From assembly GCF_014648655.1 (NCBI RefSeq), contig NZ_BMRN01000002.1, positions 310,001-374,000 on the forward strand: a DNA stretch of 64,000 bases, written 5' to 3'. Below, in pieces: positions 32,432 to 40,591 of the stretch. The notes under the pieces are model-generated. The model had not been told where the DNA came from. It did no database searches and was given only the letters and a program-made list of their open reading frames with translations. How positions within the stretch are numbered: the first letter of the stretch is position 1; every line of letters begins with the position of its first letter. The stretch comes from Streptomyces atratus. GTDB lineage: Bacteria > Actinomycetota > Actinomycetes > Streptomycetales > Streptomycetaceae. The translations under genes were made by a program, and so were the position numbers.

Positions 32432-33898
32432 ATTGCTGGGGGTTTCCACAGCGGTGCGCTTCTTGCGGTTCCGGACCTCACGGATCAGCGAGATCGCCAC
32501 CACAACGGCCGCTACGAGCAGTGAGAGCAGCACCTGCTCGCGTCCGCTGTCGTCGGTCAGCATGTAGACGAGGACGAACGAGATCATCGCGATGGTCGCC
32601 CAGGTGAGGTACGGGAAGAGCCACATCCGCACGACCAGCTTCTCCGGCTGCTCGCGCAGGATGATGCCCCGCATCCGCAGCTGGGTGAAGCAGATGACCA
32701 GCCAGACGAAGAGGGCGACCGCACCGGAGGAGTTCAGCAGGAACTGGAAGACGGTGTCGGGCCACTGGTAGTTGAAGAACACGGCGACGAAGCCGAAGAC
32801 GACGGAGGACAGGATGGCCGCCTGCGGCACGCCGCGCTTGTTCGTCCGGGCGAATGCCTTCGGCGCGTCCCCGCGGCCGCCGAGCGAGAAGGCCATGCGC
32901 GAGGCGGTGTAGAGGCCGGAGTTGAGGCAGGACAGCACGGCCGTCAGCACGATGACGTCCATCACCTGACCGGCGTGCGGGATGCCGATGGAGTTGAGGG
33001 CGGCCACATAGCTGCCCTCCTTCAGGATCGAGGGGTCGTTCCACGGCAGCAGGGTGAGCACGACGAAGATCGAGCCCAGGTAGAAGACGGCGATCCGCCA
33101 GATCACGCTGTTGGTGGCCTTCTGGACGGCGCGCTGCGGGTTCTCGGACTCGCCGGCGGCGAGGGTGACGATCTCGCTGCCCATGAAGGAGAAGACGACC
33201 ATCAGCACACCGGTGAGGATGGCGCCGGGTCCATTGGGGAAGAACCCGCCGGTGTCGGTGAGATGCGCGAGCCCCGAGCCGGGGTTGTCCGAGCCGGGCA
33301 GCAGCCCGAAGACGGCGAGCATTCCGACGACCACGAACGCGCCGATCGCCACGACCTTGATCCCGGCGAACCAGAACTCGAACTCGCCGTACGACCCGAC
33401 CGAGACCAGGTTCGTCGCGGTCAGTACGACCATCACGATCAGAGCCCACGCCCACTGCGGGACGCCCGGCACCCAGCCCTCCAGGATCTTGGCACCCGCC
33501 GTGGCTTCGACGGCGAGCACCACGACCCAGAAGAACCAGTACAGCCAGCCGATCGAGAAGCCGGCCCAGCGGCCCAGCGCCTGGTCGGCGTAGGCGGAGA
33601 AGGAGCCCGAGCTGGGACGGGCCGCGGCCATCTCGCCGAGCATCCGCATCACGAAGACGACCATCAGGCCGACCAGCGCGTACGACAGGAGGATGGCCGG
33701 TCCCGCGGCGGCTATGCCTGCGCCGGAGCCCACGAAGAGGCCCGCGCCGATGACACCGCCGATGGCGATCATCGAGAGATGGCGGTTCTTGAGGCCTGCC
33801 TGGAGACCGTCGGAGGAGCCCGGTGTGTCCGGTCCGTTCGACCGGTCCGGCTTGGCGGGCTGGTGGCCCGGCCCGGCCAGAGTCTTCTGCGACGTCAT
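32426..33898 (-). CDS. amino acid permease, APC family (GABA-permease-like, paralogue 2)
   Basis: A 490-residue, ~12-helix AAT-type transporter with the TM1 motif GAGLFVGSGAGIAAAGP and the TM8 region SCLNSGLYTASRM typical of GabP-type permeases. A ~30-residue polar N-terminus precedes TM1. The ATG is at 33898. It resembles the permease at 28565 throughout; the pair flanks bioY and the oxidoreductase, suggesting an old duplication with later insertion. It probably imports GABA or another neutral amino acid. Confidence 0.92.
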   Translation of the reverse strand: MTSQKTLAGPGHQPAKPDRSNGPDTPGSSDGLQAGLKNRHLSMIAIGGVIGAGLFVGSGAGIAAAGPAILLSYALVGLMVVFVMRMLGEMAAARPSSGSFSAYADQALGRWAGFSIGWLYWFFWVVVLAVEATAGAKILEGWVPGVPQWAWALIVMVVLTATNLVSVGSYGEFEFWFAGIKVVAIGAFVVVGMLAVFGLLPGSDNPGSGLAHLTDTGGFFPNGPGAILTGVLMVVFSFMGSEIVTLAAGESENPQRAVQKATNSVIWRIAVFYLGSIFVVLTLLPWNDPSILKEGSYVAALNSIGIPHAGQVMDVIVLTAVLSCLNSGLYTASRMAFSLGGRGDAPKAFARTNKRGVPQAAILSSVVFGFVAVFFNYQWPDTVFQFLLNSSGAVALFVWLVICFTQLRMRGIILREQPEKLVVRMWLFPYLTWATIAMISFVLVYMLTDDSGREQVLLSLLVAAVVVAISLIREVRNRKKRTAVETPSNT

Positions 33899-34131
33899 GG
33901 ATCGAATCCTTACGTTTCCGGATCACGCGATGCGTGCCCAGCTGCCGAAGTGGGGTGCGGCAGCGAGTGATGCATTGAAGCCCGCGGAACCGTGGAAGCG
34001 GAACCCTTCCTTCCGAATTGCCTGAGTGGCGTTGCACACACAGGGCCCGCACATGGAGTCCAGCCGCAGGTTCCACCGCCGGTCCGGCCCCGATGGCGCT
34101 TACCCGGCGATGCTCGTGCCACACTCGGAAC

Positions 34132-34620
<489 letters not shown>

Positions 34621-34633
34621 CCGGCCTCCACCC

Positions 34634-34662
34634 CTGTGCCGCCGGTGTTCCCGGCGGCACAG
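34634..34662. terminator. terminator after rpiB
   Basis: CTGTGCCGCCGG / CCGGCGGCACAG, a perfect 12-bp stem with TGTTC loop, starts 14 bases after the rpiB stop. Confidence 0.85.
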
Positions 34663-34720
34663 TCGTTTCCCCGCGTCACCCCGTCGCCGCGTCCCTACGT
34701 CACCGAGGAGAGTCGCCGCC

Positions 34721-35530
34721 GTGCCCGAGGGACACACGATCCACCGCCTCGCGGCGGACCACCGGGACAGGTTCGCCGGGCGGCCGGTGCGGGTGAGCAG
34801 CCCGCAGGGCAAGTTCTCCGACAGCGCCGCGCTGCTGGACGGCCGCACGTTCACCGGCGTCGATGCCCACGGCAAGCACCTCTTCCTCGGCTTCGAGGAC
34901 GCCGGCTGGGTCCACATCCACCTGGGCCTCTTCGGCAAGCTCGGCTTCGGTACGACCCCGGCCCCGCCGCCCACCGACACCGTCCGGCTGCGCCTGGTGA
35001 CCGACGGCCACCACGCGGATCTGCGCGGCCCCACCACGTGCGCGCTGATCACCGACCCCGAGAAGCGCGCGATACACGACCGCCTCGGCCCGGACCCGCT
35101 GCGGACCGACGAGGACGGCGAGCGGGCCTGGCGGCGGATCTCCCGCAGCCGTATCACCGTCGCGGCCCTGCTGATGGACCAGAAGGTCATCGCGGGGGTC
35201 GGCAACGTCTACCGCGCGGAGGTGCTGTTCCGGCACGGGATCGACCCGTACCGCCTGGGCAGGGACCTCACGCGGGCGGAGTGGGACGCGGTCTGGGCCG
35301 ACCTGGTGGTGCTCATGCGCGAGGGCGTACGGAACAACCGGATCGACACGGTCCGCCCCGAGCACATGCCGGAGGCGATGGGGCGTCTGCCGCGCGTCGA
35401 CGACCACGGCGGCGAGGTGTACGTGTACCGCAGGGCCCGGCAGGCCTGTCACATCTGTGGCGGCGAGATCCGCACCGCCGACCTCGCCGCCCGCAACCTC
35501 TTCTGGTGCCCGGGCTGCCAGCGCGCTTAG
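34721..35530 (+). CDS. Fpg/Nei-family DNA glycosylase (Nei2-like)
   Basis: A 269-residue bifunctional DNA glycosylase/AP lyase. The N-terminus MPEGHTIHR places Pro2 as nucleophile and Glu3 as acid, in the endonuclease VIII (Nei) rather than Fpg (MPELPEVE) form. The helix-two-turn-helix contains VIAGVGNVYRAE, and the C-terminal zinc finger has CHIC and CPGC pairs. It removes oxidised bases. GTG start at 34721. It is a single gene between two terminators. Confidence 0.93.
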   Translation: MPEGHTIHRLAADHRDRFAGRPVRVSSPQGKFSDSAALLDGRTFTGVDAHGKHLFLGFEDAGWVHIHLGLFGKLGFGTTPAPPPTDTVRLRLVTDGHHADLRGPTTCALITDPEKRAIHDRLGPDPLRTDEDGERAWRRISRSRITVAALLMDQKVIAGVGNVYRAEVLFRHGIDPYRLGRDLTRAEWDAVWADLVVLMREGVRNNRIDTVRPEHMPEAMGRLPRVDDHGGEVYVYRRARQACHICGGEIRTADLAARNLFWCPGCQRA

Positions 35531-35540
35531 CGGGGCACAT

Positions 35541-35577
35541 CCCGGCCCGTCCGGCGTTCGAGGGAAAAGCGGCCGGG
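35541..35577. terminator. stem-loop with Streptomyces intergenic repeat motif
   Basis: CCCGGCC / GGCCGGG encloses CGTCCGGCGTTCGAGG, a variant of a short sequence (CGTCCGGCGTTTGAGG) that recurs between genes across Streptomyces chromosomes. It sits between the convergent glycosylase and Eis-like genes. Confidence 0.55.
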
Positions 35578-35622
35578 CGGGGCCCGAGGCAGAGTTCCGC
35601 GCCCCGGACCACCACCGCGCCC

Positions 35623-36855
35623 CTAGAACCCCCGGGGCAACCAGGGCGCCGCGTCCGACGAGAACGCCAGCGACGCCTCCGCCAGCGCGCCGGACCGCAG
35701 CTCCCGTACCCGCCCGGCCAGGGCCAACGCGCTCAGCGACTCGCCGCCCAGATACGCCGAGCCCAACTCCCGTACCGAGAGGGCGAGATCGGCCGCGTCA
35801 TCGGTCCGCCGGCACGACGCGACCCCTTTCGCGTCACCCGTGAGCCGCCAACGCCCCGCATTCCAGGGGCAGAACGCATCCTCGACCTCGAACACCACAT
35901 CCACCGGCGCCCGATATGTCCGCGCCTCCAGTGCCGCCCCCAGCTCCACCAGCCGCACATGGAGCGAATCCCGAACCCGGATGTTGCACCGTCGCACATC
36001 CGACACCAGGTGCAGCACCGCATCGTCGACGGGCCGGTTCCGCGCTTCGACCGTCGACGTCAGGTCGATCTCGAAGACGAACCGCCACAGCGCCGCGTAC
36101 GCCGCCGGGTCCAGCGCGGCAAGATCGTTCACCGTGACCGTGCCCTTGGGGCCGGACGGCTCCCAGTCCGGCTTGATGTGATATGTCACACAGCCGACGA
36201 TCTCCCCGTCCCGCTCCGCCAGCACGCACTGCTGCGCCGAACCGCCCTGCCGGGAACTCACCGGGTCGACCATCGGCTTCCGCTCCCAGCCGGGCCCATG
36301 GGCCGGCGTGCCGGGGCGGCCGGCCACCAACTGCTCGTACACGCCCTCGCACGCGGCCATCGCCTCGTCCGGCTTCGCGTGACGCAGACGCACCTCGTCC
36401 GTGCCCTGCGGCACCGTCAGCCGCACCCGGTCCGTGTCGATCGTCAGGGACATCTGCCGCGAGGCGGCGCCGTATCCGAACCGGCCGTAGATCACCGGTT
36501 CGGATGCCGTCAGGACGGCGATCGGCTCACCCAGTGCCCGGACGTCGTCGAGTTGCCGACGCATCATCGAGGTCAGCAGCCCGCGCCTGCGGTGGGTGGA
36601 CGCGACACTCACCATCGTGACCCCGGCGGCGGGCACCAGCGCCCCGCCCGGCACGGCGACCCGGAAGCTGAACGCCCCGGCCGTGGCGACGACATCGGTG
36701 CCGTCCCAGATTCCGATCGACCGCTCGTGCTCGGTCAGCTGCTCGTCCAGCTCGCGCTGCTCGGGGGGCTCTGCGACACCGCCGAATGCGAGTTCCAGAC
36801 ACTCGAACCATTCGTTCCATTCGGACGGTCGCAACACGCGAAGCTCTGTAGTCAT
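35623..36855 (-). CDS. Eis-like GNAT acetyltransferase
   Basis: A 410-residue protein with the Eis architecture: an N-terminal GNAT domain (acetyl-CoA loop STHRRRGLLTSMMRRQL ~88-104), a second degenerate GNAT and a C-terminal SCP2-like domain ending in PWLPRGF. The terminal carboxylate is a catalytic element in Eis. Mycobacterial Eis acetylates aminoglycosides and protein lysines; the natural substrate in Streptomyces is not known. ATG at 36855. It is divergent from the phosphatase gene, with 86 bases between the starts. Confidence 0.92.
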   Translation of the reverse strand: MTTELRVLRPSEWNEWFECLELAFGGVAEPPEQRELDEQLTEHERSIGIWDGTDVVATAGAFSFRVAVPGGALVPAAGVTMVSVASTHRRRGLLTSMMRRQLDDVRALGEPIAVLTASEPVIYGRFGYGAASRQMSLTIDTDRVRLTVPQGTDEVRLRHAKPDEAMAACEGVYEQLVAGRPGTPAHGPGWERKPMVDPVSSRQGGSAQQCVLAERDGEIVGCVTYHIKPDWEPSGPKGTVTVNDLAALDPAAYAALWRFVFEIDLTSTVEARNRPVDDAVLHLVSDVRRCNIRVRDSLHVRLVELGAALEARTYRAPVDVVFEVEDAFCPWNAGRWRLTGDAKGVASCRRTDDAADLALSVRELGSAYLGGESLSALALAGRVRELRSGALAEASLAFSSDAAPWLPRGF

Positions 36856-36941
36856 GGGCCATGCCTATCAGGGGCATGGCGGCTGGTCGACCCGATTTCG
36901 AACGCATTGTCACGGGGTCCCCCTGCACCGGAGGCGGCCGG

Positions 36942-38105
36942 GTGGATAAGGTCCCCGCAATGGCCCGTCGCGCAGGAGCAGACTCGTACCCGGCCCGATT
37001 TCGGAAATCGGCGCACCGGGCACGCGTCGCGCTGCGCAAATCCGGTGTCGACTACTTCCGCGGCGACGGATCGGACTGGATCGCGCTGGCCGGTCTGCTG
37101 CTCACCATTCCGGCCATTACCTGCGCCACCCTGCTGAATCCGGTGTGGTGCTCACCGGCCGCGCTCGTCCTGCCGATCGTCGCGGGCGGTCTGCTGCTGC
37201 GACCCGCGAGCCTGCTGGGTCTGTACGCGACCGCCGCCACCGCTCTGATCGTGGAGTCGCTCGCGCTGGGCCCGTACGAGGACGGCCCGGCCCGGGTGAC
37301 ACCCGGCATCGTCCTGGTGGTCGCGGCCTGCGGCTTCTTCGGGCTGATCCTCGCCCAGTTCCGGGCCAGGGTCGGTGTGCCGTGGCGACGCGGCGGCACC
37401 ATGCTCTTCGACCTGCGCGAACGCATCAGGGTACAGAGCGCCCTGCCCCGGCTGCCGCAGGGCTGGCACCACGAGATGGCGCTGCGCCCGGCGGGCGGTC
37501 AGTCCTTCTCCGGTGACTTCGTCGTCGCCGCCCGTACCAACGGCGGGCGGACTCTGGAGGCCGTACTCACCGATGTCTCCGGCAAGGGCATGGACGCGGG
37601 CTCCCGCGCCCTGCTGCTGTCCGGTGCCTTCGGCGGCCTCCTCGGTTCGCTGCCCCCGCACGGTTTCCTCCCGGCGGCCAACGGCTATCTGCTGCGCCAG
37701 GACTGGGACGAGGGTTTCGCCACCTCGATCCATCTGGTCCTGGACCTCGATTCGGGCGACTACGAACTCCTCTCGGCGGGTCACCCGCCGGCCCTGCAGC
37801 TCCACTCGGGCAGTGGCCAGTGGGAGGAGAAGGCAGCGGAGGGCCCGCTGCTCGGGGTGTACGACGGGGCGCAGTTCGACGCGGTGAAGGGCTCGTTGGC
37901 CCCCGGCGACGTGCTGATGCTGTTCACGGACGGCCTGGTGGAGGCGTCCGACCGTGATATCGCGGAGGGCATCGACCGGCTGACCGGTGAGGCCGACCGC
38001 TATGTCGTCACCGGTTTCGAGGGCGCTGCCTGGCATCTGATCGAGGCATGCGCCAAGGACGTCAACGACGACCGGGCGCTGCTGCTGTTGTCGCGCACAT
38101 CCTAA
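36942..38105 (+). CDS. membrane PP2C-type (SpoIIE) serine phosphatase
   Basis: A 387-residue protein. Several N-terminal membrane helices (~45-140) precede a SpoIIE/RsbU-like PP2C domain (~170-387), with metal-binding aspartates in SFSGDFVVAA, VLTDVSGKGMDA and LMLFTDGLVEA. Such enzymes dephosphorylate anti-anti-sigma factors. The GTG at 36942 is chosen because GGAGG lies seven bases upstream; the ATG at 36960 lacks one. No anti-sigma partner is adjacent, so the target is remote. Confidence 0.9.
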   Translation: MDKVPAMARRAGADSYPARFRKSAHRARVALRKSGVDYFRGDGSDWIALAGLLLTIPAITCATLLNPVWCSPAALVLPIVAGGLLLRPASLLGLYATAATALIVESLALGPYEDGPARVTPGIVLVVAACGFFGLILAQFRARVGVPWRRGGTMLFDLRERIRVQSALPRLPQGWHHEMALRPAGGQSFSGDFVVAARTNGGRTLEAVLTDVSGKGMDAGSRALLLSGAFGGLLGSLPPHGFLPAANGYLLRQDWDEGFATSIHLVLDLDSGDYELLSAGHPPALQLHSGSGQWEEKAAEGPLLGVYDGAQFDAVKGSLAPGDVLMLFTDGLVEASDRDIAEGIDRLTGEADRYVVTGFEGAAWHLIEACAKDVNDDRALLLLSRTS

Positions 38106-38177
38106 ACCGTACGTAAACGGCATGAACCGGACATTCGTCAACGGGAATTGATCCGTCACCGGAACGTGGGCGCCGAC

Positions 38178-38214
38178 GTGTCCGGGTGCGAGGCGGGCCC
38201 ACGGGTCCGGACAC
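38178..38214. terminator. stem-loop between convergent phosphatase and antiporter genes
   Basis: GTGTCCGG / CCGGACAC, a perfect 8-bp stem with a 21-base loop. Confidence 0.6.
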
Positions 38215-38227
38215 GCCGGCCGTCGTC

Positions 38228-39481
38228 TCAGGCCGGGGCCGGGGCCGAGACCCGCCCGGCGCCGCTGCCGCTGTCACCGCCTTCATCCCGGCCCCGCCCG
38301 CCCGGCAGGATGCGGGCCAGCCAGTGCGACCTTCCGGCGGCCAGCGGTGCGAGGACCGCGAGGACGAGCACGTATCCGGCGATGAACGGGGAGAGCCGTT
38401 CGTCCAGCCCCGCGGCCGCCGCCATCGTGGCGAGGATCAGGGCGAACTCGCCGCGGGCCACCAGTGTGGTGGAGATGTTCGCCGTGGCCTGCGGGCCGAA
38501 GGCGTACACCTTGGCGGCGGCGAGTCCGGCGAGGACGTTCATGGCGAGGGTCACCGCGACGGCGGCCAGCACCGGCCACAGGACGGTCGGCAGATCGCCC
38601 GGGTTGATGGAGAGGCCGAAGGCGAAGAAGAAGATCGCACCGAAGGCGTCACGCAGCGGGTGGACCAGCTTGAGGATGCGCGTGCCGGAGGACGTACTGC
38701 CGAGCATCAGGCCGACCATGAAGGCGCCGATCGCGTCCGCGACCCCGAACCACTCCGAGACGCCCGCCACGAAGACCGCGGCGCCGAGGAAGGAGATGAC
38801 GAGGAGTTCGTCGTCACGGGTGTTGATCAGCTTGCTGATGACCTTGGTGCCGAACCGGGCGGCCAGGGCGAGCAGCAGCAGGAAGCCGAAGGCCTTGCCG
38901 CCGTCGACCGCCGCGGCGGAGAGGCTGTCGGCGCCCGACAGGATCGGCTGGAGGGCGGCCAGATAGAGGGCGAGGAACACGTCCTCGACGACGATGATGC
39001 CGAGGATCGGTTTGGTCTCCGGATTGCCGATACGGCCCAGGTCGACCAGGACCTTGGTGACGATGGCCGACGACGAGATGCCGAGCACACCGGCGAGGAC
39101 CAGCGCTTCGGACGTGCCCCAGCCCAGCGCGAAGCCGAAGCCGAGCCCGGCGCCGACGTTCAGGGCGAGATAGGTGCCACCGGCGAGTGCCATCTTGCGG
39201 CCGCCGGCCTTGAGGTCGTCGAGATGGAATTCGAGGCCGAGGTAGAAGAGCAGCAGCACCAGGCCGAGTGCCGAGAGCATCTCCAGGTCGTGCGGGTCGG
39301 CGACGAGCACGATGCCGGGCGTGTGCGGGCCGAGCAGGATTCCGGCCAGGATGAACAGCGGGATGGTCGGCAGTCCGATGCGGCTGCCGACGCGGGCGAG
39401 AACGGCGGCGGCGAGGAAGGCGCCGCCCATGGCGATGAGCGTGTCTGCGTGTCCGATGAGCCTGATCCTTCGATGGGTCAA
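38228..39481 (-). CDS. CPA2 cation:proton antiporter (KefB-like)
   Basis: A 417-residue membrane protein with about twelve helices, of the Na+/H+ exchanger fold: LPTIPLFILAGILLGPHTPG early, then SSSAIVTKVL and GVADAIGAFMVGLML. It lacks the C-terminal TrkA-N nucleotide domain of full KefB, and no separate regulatory subunit is adjacent. It should exchange K+ or Na+ for protons. The start is uncertain: TTG at 39481 gives the full frame, but a start near residue 10 (before HADTLIAMGG) is also possible, since no clear ribosome site is seen. An AT-rich promoter region lies upstream. Confidence 0.85.
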   Translation of the reverse strand: MTHRRIRLIGHADTLIAMGGAFLAAAVLARVGSRIGLPTIPLFILAGILLGPHTPGIVLVADPHDLEMLSALGLVLLLFYLGLEFHLDDLKAGGRKMALAGGTYLALNVGAGLGFGFALGWGTSEALVLAGVLGISSSAIVTKVLVDLGRIGNPETKPILGIIVVEDVFLALYLAALQPILSGADSLSAAAVDGGKAFGFLLLLALAARFGTKVISKLINTRDDELLVISFLGAAVFVAGVSEWFGVADAIGAFMVGLMLGSTSSGTRILKLVHPLRDAFGAIFFFAFGLSINPGDLPTVLWPVLAAVAVTLAMNVLAGLAAAKVYAFGPQATANISTTLVARGEFALILATMAAAAGLDERLSPFIAGYVLVLAVLAPLAAGRSHWLARILPGGRGRDEGGDSGSGAGRVSAPAPA

Positions 39482-39736
39482 GAGAGCGTCAAGAAATCGT
39501 CAGTAATTAGTTTACCGAACGATTGACGTTGCAACTGTCCCTCCTCTGTACCCCCTCTCGGAATCCACCGGGGTGCCCCCTGCGGTGGCCCCCGGGGTCT
39601 GCCTGCCCCCGGGAACACCTGGGGTTTGCCCCACCCTCGATCCGCCAGCAGCCGCCATGGTCCGGACCCGCTCGTGATCCGTACGTTCGAGGTATCGGCC
39701 GGACGACCGGCCGACGAACAACGGAAGGCGGACACC

Positions 39737-40591
39737 ATGGGGCTGCGACGCACCAAGCAGGGCGCGCAGGACAGGCAGTACACGGCGGACATCCACCAGG
39801 GGCCCGGCCCCTCGGACCTTGCCGTGGAACTGCGAGGCGTCCGCAGGCAGTACGGCCGCGGCAGCTCCGCCGTCCACGCTCTGAGGGGCATCGACCTCGC
39901 CCTCCCGCGCGCCAGTTTCACGGCCGTCATGGGCCCCTCCGGCTCGGGAAAGTCGACCTTCCTGCAGTGCGCGGCCGGACTCGACCGCCCGACCGAAGGC
40001 TCCGTACGCCTCGGCGGCACCGAGATCACCGGAATGAGTGAGAACCGGCTCACCGAGCTGCGCCGCACCCGCCTCGGCTTCGTCTTCCAGGCCTTCAACC
40101 TGCTCCCGTCCCTCACGGTCGAGCAGAACGTCGTCCTGCCCATGCGCCTGGCCGGACAGCGCACCGGCTCCGCCCGCAGCCGCCACGCAGCCGCCGAGAT
40201 GCTCACCCGGGTCGGCCTCGGCGACAAGGGCGCACGCCGCCCCGGCCAGCTCTCCGGCGGCCAGCAGCAGCGCGTCGCCGTCGCCCGCGCCCTGGTCACC
40301 CGCCCCGACGTGGTCTTCGCCGACGAACCGACCGGCGCCCTCGACACCACCACCGCCGCCGAGATCCTCGCCCTGCTCCGGCACGCGGTGGACAGCCTCG
40401 GCGCCACGGTCGTCATGGTCACCCACGACCCGGCTGCCGCCGCCTACGCCGACCGGGTGCTCTTCCTCGCCGACGGCGCGATCGCGGACAGCCTGCCGCG
40501 CGCCGGGGCCGCACAGATCGCGGCCCGGATGACCGCACTGACCGCCCACGCCTCCGCCCACACCCCCGCCCGCGCAGGAGCAGCAGCCTGA
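39737..40591 (+). CDS. ABC transporter ATPase (MacB/LolD type)
   Basis: A 284-residue ATPase with Walker A GPSGSGKST, Q-loop FQAFNLLPSL, signature LSGGQQQRVAVARAL, Walker B VVFADEPTGALD and H-loop VMVTHD. The FADEPTGALD and NLLPSLTV motifs place it with mechanotransmission (type VII) ABC systems. The ATG at 39737 follows GGAAGG. The stop overlaps the permease start (TGATG), so they form one complex. Streptomyces pairs of this kind often face peptide-antibiotic or envelope stress, but no two-component system is adjacent. Confidence 0.92.
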   Translation: MGLRRTKQGAQDRQYTADIHQGPGPSDLAVELRGVRRQYGRGSSAVHALRGIDLALPRASFTAVMGPSGSGKSTFLQCAAGLDRPTEGSVRLGGTEITGMSENRLTELRRTRLGFVFQAFNLLPSLTVEQNVVLPMRLAGQRTGSARSRHAAAEMLTRVGLGDKGARRPGQLSGGQQQRVAVARALVTRPDVVFADEPTGALDTTTAAEILALLRHAVDSLGATVVMVTHDPAAAAYADRVLFLADGAIADSLPRAGAAQIAARMTALTAHASAHTPARAGAAA

